Origin: Candidatus Woesearchaeota archaeon
GTDB taxonomy: Archaea; Nanobdellota; Nanobdellia; Woesearchaeales; CG1-02-33-12
DNA length: 47,511 bases
NCBI GenBank assembly: GCA_017609385.1
Contig: JAFCEA010000005.1
Span: 1 to 47,511 of the forward strand
Reading direction: 5' to 3'
This document shows positions 6,925-14,175 of this stretch, piece after piece; position 1 is the first letter of the stretch, and each line of letters begins with the position of its first letter. The translations under genes and the position numbers were made by a program. The notes under the pieces are model-generated. The model did no database searches. It saw only the letters and a program-made list of their open reading frames with translations, and was not told the DNA's origin.

Positions 6925-6986
6925 ACAGCTGCTTGCTCAGCTGGCACGCAGTCCAGCATAAAGCCGGACACGCTCGCTTTGCTCGC
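6925..6986 (+). repeat. Hairpin element related to the T-loop intron, in the tRNA-Val trailer
   Basis: CAGCTG-CTTGCT-CAGCTG (6926-6943) followed by GCACGC matches the first hairpin of tRNA-Val intron 2 (6773-6796) in loop and 3' flank. One stem pair has changed from T-A to G-C, a compensatory substitution. A second hairpin (6951-6969, GTCC.GC/GC.GGAC) is followed by ACACGC, just as the second intron hairpin is followed by ATACGC. A CGCTCGC-rich stretch follows. It is probably a related or degenerate copy lying between the tRNA and the next gene. Confidence 0.6.
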
Positions 6987-7032
6987 AACAAATGAAGAGG
7001 TAAATAACATCAGAAGAATAAAAGAGATTAAA

Positions 7033-8046
7033 ATGGAGATAGGTTTTTTTGAATTAAAACCTTGGGAAAAAGCCTACTTACAAAAGAAACTAAAGGGCTA
7101 TTCCTTAAAATTTTTTGAAGAACCTCTCAGCAACAATAATGTTTCTAAAGCAAAAAACTCTGATATAATCTCTGTTTTTATTTATTCAAAGATTAACAAA
7201 GATATCCTAAAAAAACTTCCGAAGCTCAAGATTATCACAACAAGGTCAACTGGCTTTGACCATATTGACCTAAAAGAGTGCAGTAAGAGGAAAATTATCA
7301 CCTGTAATATCCCTTATTACGGAGAAAACACAGTTGCAGAGCATACATTTGCCTTAATATTATCTTTATCAAGGAATATTCATAAATCATATGTAAGAAC
7401 CTTAAGGGATGATTTTTCTATTGAGGGTTTGACTGGTTTTGACCTGAAAGGAAAAACCATGGGCATTATCGGGGGAGGCCATATAGGACTGCATGTAGCA
7501 AAAATGGCTCGCGGTTTTGGAATGAATGTGCTTGTCTATGATATAAATAAGCAGAATTTCCTGGCAGAAGTAATTGGATTTAGTTATGCAAATCTTGACG
7601 AATTATTAAAGAAATCAGATATAATTTCATTGCATGTTCCATATAACAAGCACACTCACCACTTAATAAATAGGAACAATATAAAGAAGATAAAAAAAGG
7701 TGCAATCCTAATAAATACTTCTAGGGGAGGGGTGGTTGATACAAGTGCTTTACTGTATGCCCTAGAAAAGAAAATCCTAGGTGGAGCTGGTCTGGATGTA
7801 ATTGAGGGTGAAGAGCTAATAAAAGAGGAGCATGAGCTCCTTTATGAAACAGGAAATCCAGAGAAATGGAAAACCATTGTCAGGGATCACAAAATATTCC
7901 ATATGGATAATGTTGTTTTTACTCCGCATAATGCCTTCAATAGCAAAGAAGCATTAATCAGGATATTAGATACAACAATAGGGAATATAGAATCCTATTC
8001 TAATAAAAATCCTGTAAATGTTGTTAATTCACAAGAAAGGATCTAA
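7033..8046 (+). CDS. D-lactate dehydrogenase-like 2-hydroxyacid dehydrogenase
   Basis: 337 residues. NAD-dependent D-isomer-specific dehydrogenase, most likely reducing pyruvate to D-lactate. The Rossmann motif is GIIGGGHIG (about residues 150-158). The catalytic Arg lies in TSRGGVVDT, the Glu follows in LDVIEGEE, and the His lies in FTPHNAFN. The start at ATG 7033 (MEIGFFELKPWE) is where the family normally begins. An in-frame ATG at 6922 is actually the last base of tRNA-Val plus hairpin repeat. Upstream, GAGGTAAATAA near 6998 is part of a 29-nt stretch repeated before the next gene. It would recycle NADH in fermentation. Confidence 0.88.
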   Translation: MEIGFFELKPWEKAYLQKKLKGYSLKFFEEPLSNNNVSKAKNSDIISVFIYSKINKDILKKLPKLKIITTRSTGFDHIDLKECSKRKIITCNIPYYGENTVAEHTFALILSLSRNIHKSYVRTLRDDFSIEGLTGFDLKGKTMGIIGGGHIGLHVAKMARGFGMNVLVYDINKQNFLAEVIGFSYANLDELLKKSDIISLHVPYNKHTHHLINRNNIKKIKKGAILINTSRGGVVDTSALLYALEKKILGGAGLDVIEGEELIKEEHELLYETGNPEKWKTIVRDHKIFHMDNVVFTPHNAFNSKEALIRILDTTIGNIESYSNKNPVNVVNSQERI

Positions 8047-8105
8047 TTTGAAAAAATATTGGAAAAACAGAAAATCCTTATAAAAATACTGGAACCATTA
8101 AGGAG

Positions 8106-9164
8106 GTGAATAATATCAGAAAAATAAAAGAAGAATTTTCGAAATACTTTATCTTTTTATTTTTTATTATAGCTGCTTATATGGTTTTTTTGGTTGTCAA
8201 ACCATTTATAGTTGCAATATTAACTAGCATTATAATCTCATATATCTCCTACCCCTTATACAAATGGATTAATAAAAAAACCAAGAGAAAAAACCTTTCT
8301 GCTATTATAGTAACAATGCTTGTAATAATTTTAATAATCACCCCAATTTTATTTATCGTGAATTCGCTTACAAGAGAAGTAACAACTGTTTATACTGATT
8401 CAAAACAAAGGATCGCAGAGGGGAATATAATTGATACAGAACCTGGCTCTAATTTATGGAAATTAAACTCTTTCCTGGTTAATATAGCAGAGAAACCGCA
8501 AATTAGTTCTTCCCTCGACAATATCACAAACACTATAATAAGCTCATTATCAAATTTTATATTTACAATACCAAAAAGAATACTTAGTTTTTTTGTTATG
8601 ATATTTTTAATCTTTTTCATGTTAAGGGATGGGGAGTTAATGGTTAAAAAGATAAAATATCTTATACCATTAAAAAATCATTACCAAAATAAGATAGTAA
8701 AAAAATTTGGCAGTGTTACACGTGCTGTTATATATGGACACTTTATAACAGCATTAATCCAAGGCATGGTTGGTACATTAGGATTATATATATTTGGAAT
8801 TAAATCACCCCTTGTATGGGGGGGGATTATGATAGTTGCATGTATGATACCCTTTGTTGGCGCACCAATTGTATGGTTTCCCCTTGGAGTTTTTAAACTC
8901 ATTATTGGTCTGACATCTAGCAACAGTTCTGCAACCATTATGGGTATAGGTCTTCTTGCTTATGGCTTTATTATAGTCTCATCAATTGACAATTTAATAA
9001 AGCCTAAAATTATTGGTGATAAGGCAAGGATTCATCCTACAATCATACTGTTGGGGATATTGGGTGGATTAGCTATTTTTGGATTTATAGGAATTGTTGT
9101 AGGTCCCTTGATATTATCACTATTTTTGACATTTGCTGAAATCTATAAAACAGAGATTATCTAA
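8106..9164 (+). CDS. AI-2E-family permease
   Basis: About 350 residues with seven or eight predicted membrane helices, for example FIFLFFIIAAYMVFLVV at the N-terminus and a C-terminal bundle ending in GIVVGPLILSLFLTF. The conserved family region is PFVGAPIVWFPLG, with IDNLIKPKIIGDKARIHP further on (PF01594). Family members export small molecules or exchange sodium and protons; the substrate here is unknown. The GTG at 8106 is embedded in a very strong Shine-Dalgarno (AGGAGGTGA), so translation may begin a few codons later at a weak codon such as ATC 8115. The gap to the next gene is three bases, so they are probably co-transcribed. Confidence 0.82.
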   Translation: MNNIRKIKEEFSKYFIFLFFIIAAYMVFLVVKPFIVAILTSIIISYISYPLYKWINKKTKRKNLSAIIVTMLVIILIITPILFIVNSLTREVTTVYTDSKQRIAEGNIIDTEPGSNLWKLNSFLVNIAEKPQISSSLDNITNTIISSLSNFIFTIPKRILSFFVMIFLIFFMLRDGELMVKKIKYLIPLKNHYQNKIVKKFGSVTRAVIYGHFITALIQGMVGTLGLYIFGIKSPLVWGGIMIVACMIPFVGAPIVWFPLGVFKLIIGLTSSNSSATIMGIGLLAYGFIIVSSIDNLIKPKIIGDKARIHPTIILLGILGGLAIFGFIGIVVGPLILSLFLTFAEIYKTEII

Positions 9165-9167
9165 AAG

Positions 9168-10661
9168 ATGAAATTAAAAGTAAAGGATATTGATATTGCA
9201 ACAGGCTGGCCCTTAGTAGCAGTACTAAATGAGCTTGATGCACTAAAACTTGATCTTCATTATGAAGACAGGCTTAAAATTAAAAAAGGAAGGAAGAGTG
9301 TTATTGCAATAATAGATATTACTGAGTCCAAAAAAGTAGTTCCAACTGGCCAAATAGGATTGTATGAGGAGGTTTTAACCAAGCTAAATGCAAAATCAGG
9401 CAATTTTGTTGATGTATCTCTTGTTGAAAAGCCTGTTTCCATACAGTATATCAAGAGGAAATTAAAAGGAAAAAAGCTTGGTTATAAGGAGATTTATAAG
9501 ATTATTGATGATATAAACAATAACAGATTAAGTGAGATAGAGATAACTTATTTTGTTTCTGCCTGCTACACAAAAGGCCTTGATCTTGATGAAACTGTTT
9601 CATTGACAAAGGCAATGATCAATACAGGAGGAATATTAAAATTGAATAAATACCCTGTAATGGACATGCATTGTATTGGGGGGGTTGCTGGAAACAGGAC
9701 AACAATGGTTGTAGTGCCAATAGTTGCTGCTGCTGGCCTGACAATTCCAAAAACATCATCAAGGAGCATAACAAGCCCTTCTGGGACAGCTGATACAATG
9801 GAGGTTTTATGTAATGTATGTTTTTCAATCAAAGAAATAAAAAATATTATTAAGAAAACAAATGCCTGTCTTATATGGGGCGGCTCTGTTAACCTTGCGC
9901 CTGCAGATGATAAGATAATAAGAATAGAGCATCCTTTATCACTTGACCCAGAGGGCCAGCTTCTGGCCAGCATTTTGGCAAAGAAAAAATCTGTTTCTGC
10001 AACACACTTACTTATTGATATACCTGTTGGCAAAGGAGCTAAGATAGAAAGCAGGAAAAAAGCACTTTACTTAAAGAGGCTTTTTGAATCAATATCAAAA
10101 AAGCTTGGAATAAAAATTAGGGTTGTAATCATAGACGGCTCTCAGCCAATAGGAAATGGCATTGGACCAGAATTAGAGGCAAGGGATGTTATGTGGGTTT
10201 TGGAAAATGATTTAAGACAGCCTCTTGATTTAAAAGAAAAATCAATTAAAATGGCTGGACTGCTTCTTGAGATGGGGGGAAAGGCAAAAAAAGGGGCTGG
10301 CACTAAAAAGGCATTGAAAATACTTAACTCAGGAGCTGCTTACAGGAAAATGATGCAAATCATAAGAGCTCAGTGCGGTAAGAAGATAAAAGCTGATGAC
10401 ATAAAGATAGGGAAATTCAGATATAACTTTAGAGCTAAGAAATCTGGTGTTGTAACCCATATAGATAATGACTCAATCTCCAAGATAGCAAGGGCTGCAG
10501 GAGCTCCACTTGACAAAGGTGCAGGAATCTACCTTCATAAGCATGTTAAGGATTCTGTTAAGAAAGGAGATAAAATATTTACAGTTTATGCTAAAAATAA
10601 GCAAAAGCTAGGTTATGCTGTTAATGTTCTCAGAAAGATAGATGGTGTTGTTGTTAAGTAA
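9168..10661 (+). CDS. deoA: AMP phosphorylase
   Basis: 497 residues, the usual length of archaeal AMP phosphorylase, which splits AMP with phosphate into adenine and ribose-1,5-bisphosphate. An N-terminal beta domain (about 1-85) precedes the thymidine-phosphorylase-like core with CIGGVAGNRTTMVVVPIVAA (about 168-187) and the phosphate-binding TSSRSITSPSGTADTMEVL. The C-terminal domain resembles thymidine phosphorylase (GVVTHIDN, GAGIYLHKHV). In archaea the product is isomerised to RuBP for type III RuBisCO, or enters other pentose routes; no RuBisCO or isomerase gene lies in this window. ATG 9168 follows the previous stop by three bases. Confidence 0.93.
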   Translation: MKLKVKDIDIATGWPLVAVLNELDALKLDLHYEDRLKIKKGRKSVIAIIDITESKKVVPTGQIGLYEEVLTKLNAKSGNFVDVSLVEKPVSIQYIKRKLKGKKLGYKEIYKIIDDINNNRLSEIEITYFVSACYTKGLDLDETVSLTKAMINTGGILKLNKYPVMDMHCIGGVAGNRTTMVVVPIVAAAGLTIPKTSSRSITSPSGTADTMEVLCNVCFSIKEIKNIIKKTNACLIWGGSVNLAPADDKIIRIEHPLSLDPEGQLLASILAKKKSVSATHLLIDIPVGKGAKIESRKKALYLKRLFESISKKLGIKIRVVIIDGSQPIGNGIGPELEARDVMWVLENDLRQPLDLKEKSIKMAGLLLEMGGKAKKGAGTKKALKILNSGAAYRKMMQIIRAQCGKKIKADDIKIGKFRYNFRAKKSGVVTHIDNDSISKIARAAGAPLDKGAGIYLHKHVKDSVKKGDKIFTVYAKNKQKLGYAVNVLRKIDGVVVK

Positions 10662-10746
10662 TTCTAAGGTCCATAAGTTATGTTTTCATAAAAACTTAAA
10701 CAAAATTTAGAAATGTTTATATATAACCAAATAAATAATTAACTTA

Positions 10747-11589
10747 ATGAAACCAAAAAGAGTGCTGATAGCAAGTTTTGTTCTTATTATAGCAGGCCTA
10801 TTCTTCATGCTAAACTTTGAGGCAAATATAACCGGAGCAGTAGCCGGGGCCCCTGCAACTGCCTTAAACCCAGCATCAAGCATATTGTTTGGATTTTTCC
10901 TCATATGGATTGCAGGGATTATGTTGGTTGGTGCAACAGAAAAAAAGAAAAAACCTTTTCCGGATTTAGAGGAAATTATGGAAAAAGCCCCCGTTGTTAC
11001 AGGAGAAAAATTCTTAGATGATCTAAAAAAAATTCCTGTTTCTGCGGATGATAGGGGATTTGAACTCGATGCAGCTTATGCAGATATAATCCGCAGTCTT
11101 GGTGCAAAGTATCCAAGCCAGTTAGACAAGAAAGGCAAGTATAAAGCCGGAAGCATGTTCATAAGTCAACTAAAATTAAAACATGTTGAAGATTTTTATG
11201 GCAAGAAAGGAGTAGAGAATTATATTGAAGCATTAGAAAAAGGGGATTACAAGGAAAAAGGGAAGGTTGATGAATCATTTGCCACATACGAAGGGGTCAC
11301 TAAAAAAGATGAGGCCATATTTAAAATAGACCCAAGTCGAAAGGGTAAATCTGGTCTGGTTGATAAAGTTACGCAAGCTAAAATTGAAAGAGAGGAAAGA
11401 TGGAGAAAAAATTTAAGGGAAAAAGATTTAAAAAGAATTTCTGAAGGTATTAGCGAGATGATAGGAGGAAATCTTGACCCAAATTATTTCATACAGCATC
11501 CTGAGTTGCTTGATGAACTTACAAGAGCGGCAGGGTATCAGGAAATGATAAATCAATTCAAAGAAGGTTACAAAAGAAGAAAAAAATAA
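10747..11589 (+). CDS. Membrane protein of unknown function with soluble C-terminal domain
   Basis: 280 residues. Two membrane helices near the N-terminus (VLIASFVLIIAGLFFML and ILFGFFLIWIAGIMLVGA) flank a short loop containing ITGAVAGAPA. A polar, mostly helical domain of about 200 residues follows, rich in Lys and Glu and presumably cytoplasmic. No catalytic motif is recognised. ATG 10747 lies about 25 bp after a TTTATATATAA box (10714-10724), so the mRNA may have a very short leader. It stands alone between AMP phosphorylase and the convergent peptidase. Confidence 0.6.
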   Translation: MKPKRVLIASFVLIIAGLFFMLNFEANITGAVAGAPATALNPASSILFGFFLIWIAGIMLVGATEKKKKPFPDLEEIMEKAPVVTGEKFLDDLKKIPVSADDRGFELDAAYADIIRSLGAKYPSQLDKKGKYKAGSMFISQLKLKHVEDFYGKKGVENYIEALEKGDYKEKGKVDESFATYEGVTKKDEAIFKIDPSRKGKSGLVDKVTQAKIEREERWRKNLREKDLKRISEGISEMIGGNLDPNYFIQHPELLDELTRAAGYQEMINQFKEGYKRRKK

Positions 11590-11619
11590 AATTTTAGAAA
11601 ATTACAAAAAGTAGCTTAA

Positions 11620-12690
11620 CTAAATATTCAACAATCTGCCGTTTACTGTTATTCTCGGGTTTTTAAAGACCTGGTCAAGATGGGTCATTGCAAATATTGA
11701 GCCGCCAAACCAGTTGTTTGAGCCAAGTGCAATATGTGCTGTTCCAAGGGCTTTTTCATCAATAATTGTTGAGCCGATTATTTTTGCTTTTGGATTTAGG
11801 CCTATTCCAAACTCGCAGACCTTTCTTATGCCCCAGGGGTATTTTGAATTTCTTTCAGCCCATGAAAGGCTTTCTTCCAGAAGCCTTGCTTCCTTGCCTC
11901 CCTCAATTCCAACAAGGTCACTGTTTTTAATTATAAGAGTTATTGGTTTGTTTATTACTGTTGTTCCATACCTGTTTCTTGAGCTTCCGTCAACAACAAT
12001 CTTTCCGTTAACTGTTTTTTTCCTTGGAGGAAAATAGACTTCACCAGCAGGCAGGTTGCCACCAGAACCATGTTTGCTGTAATTGCCATCTGCAGACTTG
12101 ACTTTTCCCCTGTCAAATTTCATATGCAGATCTGTTCCAGCTTTTGTCCTTACATGCAGATCTGTTCCCTTTTCAATAACTGCCTTAACTGTTTTATGCT
12201 TTCTTTGTATTTCTGGATAGTTTAGGTTAATTGCTTTTATTAAAGACCTGAAATTCCTTGTTTCTATTGGTCCAAGACTTGTTGTAGAGGCAAATCTCAT
12301 GTTTCTCTGTTTGCACAAGCGCCTATAGCTCTTGGTTATGCCCCTTAAAGAGCCAAGCCTGTTAGACAAAGCAAACAATAAAATGCTTTTCTCACCCAGA
12401 TAATTAATTGCATCAACAATGCTTTTATCTGCCAGATCTCCTCTTAATTTAGGTACCTGAAAAAAAAGTCTTGGATGCAACCCGAGTTTTTTTGCTGCAA
12501 AATAATAAGAGCCTGCAAGTAAAGCAGCAACATGCCTTCTTTCATAGCCAGTATCACCAACTATTAGAACACTTTCATTCTTGGCCTTAAGGCAGTCTTT
12601 GAAAACCCTCTTAAGATAAGTAGAATAAGTTTTGCAGGTGTTTAATAAGTTTTTTTTTCCAAGCCAATCAATGCAAGCCCTTGAATCCAA
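11620..12690 (-). CDS. M29-like (AmpS/aminopeptidase T-like) metallopeptidase
   Basis: 356 residues. The C-terminal half matches aminopeptidases of the AmpS/M29 kind: NLPAGEVYFPP, CEFGIGLNP with a probable metal-binding Glu, GTAHIALG with a His, and MTHLDQVF with His and Asp. These proteins release N-terminal residues using two metal ions. The N-terminal half (about 1-150) is divergent. The start is TTG at 12690: a Shine-Dalgarno GAGGTG (12696-12701, reverse strand) precedes it by five bases and no better codon is present. Its substrate range is unknown. Confidence 0.75.
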   Translation of the reverse strand: MDSRACIDWLGKKNLLNTCKTYSTYLKRVFKDCLKAKNESVLIVGDTGYERRHVAALLAGSYYFAAKKLGLHPRLFFQVPKLRGDLADKSIVDAINYLGEKSILLFALSNRLGSLRGITKSYRRLCKQRNMRFASTTSLGPIETRNFRSLIKAINLNYPEIQRKHKTVKAVIEKGTDLHVRTKAGTDLHMKFDRGKVKSADGNYSKHGSGGNLPAGEVYFPPRKKTVNGKIVVDGSSRNRYGTTVINKPITLIIKNSDLVGIEGGKEARLLEESLSWAERNSKYPWGIRKVCEFGIGLNPKAKIIGSTIIDEKALGTAHIALGSNNWFGGSIFAMTHLDQVFKNPRITVNGRLLNI

Positions 12691-12832
12691 TTTAACACCT
12701 CAAAGAATAATCTGTTAAGCTTGTTTTTAAATCTTTTGATTGGCAACTGCTTCCGTAAAATCAACGGAAATTTAAGGCAAAGCATAATAAATAATGTATT
12801 TCTATCTAGTATAGGCCATGAAAACCAAAAAC

Positions 12833-12864
12833 CTTAAATACTATAGTGGATTACAGTGCACTAT
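12833..12864 (+). promoter_or_regulatory. Promoter and candidate operator of the toxin-antitoxin pair
   Basis: The TATA box CTTAAATA (12833-12840) is 26 bp from ATG 12863, so the transcript is probably leaderless. Between them lie two 8-bp palindromes, ACTATAGT (12840-12847) and AGTGCACT (12855-12862). The outer arms ATAGTG and CACTAT (12843-12848, 12859-12864) also form an inverted repeat. This is the expected place for an autoregulatory antitoxin operator. Confidence 0.55.
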
Positions 12865-13081
12865 GGTAACCACAATACAAATAAGCAATAAACTGCAGGG
12901 GGAATTGAGTAAAAGAAAGCTTTTCAACAGGGAGACCTATGAAGAGGTTATATGGGACTTAATGGAGGACACAATGGAGCTTAATGAGCAGACTAAAAAA
13001 GAGATTGAAGAGGCCCGCGCAGAAATAAGAAATAACAAATACGTTAAACTTGATGAAGCCAGGAAAAGGCTTGGTATATAA
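12863..13081 (+). CDS. Type II antitoxin-like protein
   Basis: 72 residues, small and charged. MVTTIQISNKLQGELSKRK followed by NRETYEEVIWDLMED resembles the ribbon-helix-helix DNA-binding start of archaeal RelB/VapB-type antitoxins, with an acidic helical tail that would wrap the toxin. ATG 12863 is preferred to ATG 12818 because of the promoter spacing and because the extra residues do not look conserved. Its stop codon shares one base with the toxin start (TAATG), typical of translational coupling in these operons. Confidence 0.7.
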   Translation: MVTTIQISNKLQGELSKRKLFNRETYEEVIWDLMEDTMELNEQTKKEIEEARAEIRNNKYVKLDEARKRLGI

Positions 13082-13335
13082 TGTATGAGATAATTATTTC
13101 TGAAAGAGCTTTCAAACAGATAGGCAGGCTTGAAAAGCCAATGCAGAAAAGGATAATTAAGGCCCTAGAAAGAATAAGGTTCAGGCCTGAGGCTTATGTA
13201 ACAAAATTAGTTGGTGATCCTGGATACAGGCTAAGGGTAGGTGACTACAGGATTATAGTTGACATTAATAAGAGCAAACTTATTATTTTTGTGTTAAAGG
13301 TCGGCCACAGAAAAAACATATACAAAAATTCATGA
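13081..13335 (+). CDS. RelE/ParE-superfamily toxin
   Basis: 84 residues with the RelE/ParE fold signature: MYEIIISERAFKQIGRLEK, a helix-turn-helix of basic residues, then GYRLRVGDYRIIVDI and VLKVGHRKNIY at the C-terminus. RelE members cut mRNA in the ribosome and ParE members poison gyrase; the C-terminal GHRKNIY pattern (basic residues plus Tyr) favours a RelE-like RNase. It is coupled to the antitoxin by a one-base overlap. Intact length suggests an active toxin. Confidence 0.82.
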   Translation: MYEIIISERAFKQIGRLEKPMQKRIIKALERIRFRPEAYVTKLVGDPGYRLRVGDYRIIVDINKSKLIIFVLKVGHRKNIYKNS

Positions 13336-13415
13336 TAATTATTTTCTAAATATAAACTATAAAGTAGTTACAAATAGGAAAGATTTATAAATAAATAGTC
13401 AAATTGGTGTGGTTT

Positions 13416-13931
13416 ATGGACAAAGTAGAAAAACGTTTTAGGGAATTACTTGAAGGAAAGCATGAAAAATGGTCAAATGATATCTATATGTTATCAGATA
13501 TAACTATGCATGATATAGGCTACTTATCCTGTGTTGGTGTGATTATTCTAGGAAAAAAATATGCAGGAATTCTTCATTCAATCTTAGGTAATGATAAACA
13601 AATAGAACCTTTGGTTGAATTGATGTATACAGAGGAATCTAATCTAAAAGGGGTTATTATAGCAGGCGCAGATAATTATGCTAATAATCTGGAAAACAAA
13701 ATGAGGCAAATGGATATCCCAATTATAAATTCATATAAAGACCATTATATGACTAAAGCAGAATTTAACGAATGTTATTGTCAAATAATTGGAGATCATA
13801 GTGAAGAATTCAAAAAAAATCCAAGTAGGACCCCTTATTGGTCAAAGGAAGTTGTTGTTAACCCCTCAACTCAAGAAATTTTGATGTATTCAGGAAGGTC
13901 AGGTTTTTTACAATTAAGCCCCTTAAGATAA
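13416..13931 (+). CDS. CheD-like protein
   Basis: 171 residues. The fold cues match CheD glutamine deamidases: LSCVGVIILGKKYAGILHSI, with Cys and His 15 residues apart (17 in CheD), then GVIIAGADNY, the helix LENKMRQMDIPIINSYKD, and NPSTQEILMYSG, which resembles the CheD C-terminal strand pair. If right, the Cys and His would be catalytic. There is no chemotaxis gene nearby, so a role in another deamidation or no activity is possible. ATG 13416 follows GGTG, and a TTTATAAATAA box lies at 13384-13394. Distant assignment, not certain. Confidence 0.45.
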   Translation: MDKVEKRFRELLEGKHEKWSNDIYMLSDITMHDIGYLSCVGVIILGKKYAGILHSILGNDKQIEPLVELMYTEESNLKGVIIAGADNYANNLENKMRQMDIPIINSYKDHYMTKAEFNECYCQIIGDHSEEFKKNPSRTPYWSKEVVVNPSTQEILMYSGRSGFLQLSPLR

Positions 13932-14004
13932 GAAATAAATATTAGATTCTTAATATTTTCCAAACAAAATCTTTAAATAATTCAATTTAAAAATGGCCTA
14001 TAAC

Positions 14005-14076
14005 ATGAAAGAAATAAAGCTAACGGGAGATGTAAATGAGTTCCTTCTAGATATATTTCTTTTAACAACACGTTAG
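14005..14076 (+). CDS. Short leader-like ORF upstream of thrS
   Basis: 23 codons reading MKEIKLTGDV through to LLTTR before TAG. A TTTAAATAA box (13972-13980) is 25-30 bp upstream of ATG 14005, fitting leaderless expression. ATG 13993 is an alternative. The last codons include two adjacent Thr codons (ACA ACA) just upstream of the threonyl-tRNA synthetase gene, and a second TATA-like site (CTTAAATACTATT, near 14101) follows. It may be a leader peptide, a gene remnant or chance. Confidence 0.3.
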   Translation: MKEIKLTGDVNEFLLDIFLLTTR

Positions 14077-14175
14077 TTCTAGTGCATTTTTATAACAAAG
14101 CTTAAATACTATTTTGTTGTTTTATGGTTTTATTAAGGAATATTAAACCAAATAATGATTATGGAGGATGTTCAG

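Noticed and set aside
6773..6986. Hairpin repeats as a CRISPR array
   Set aside because: The units differ in length and stem sequence, have no regular spacers, and no cas gene is near.
6922..7032. Upstream ATG at 6922 as the start of D-lactate dehydrogenase
   Set aside because: The codon begins with the discriminator base of tRNA-Val and the encoded 37 residues come from hairpin-repeat DNA; the family starts at ATG 7033.
9566..10033. Antisense ORF of 155 codons within AMP phosphorylase
   Set aside because: It is a mirror of a highly conserved gene in another frame, without a start signal; the same holds for long antisense frames within ppsA and srp54.
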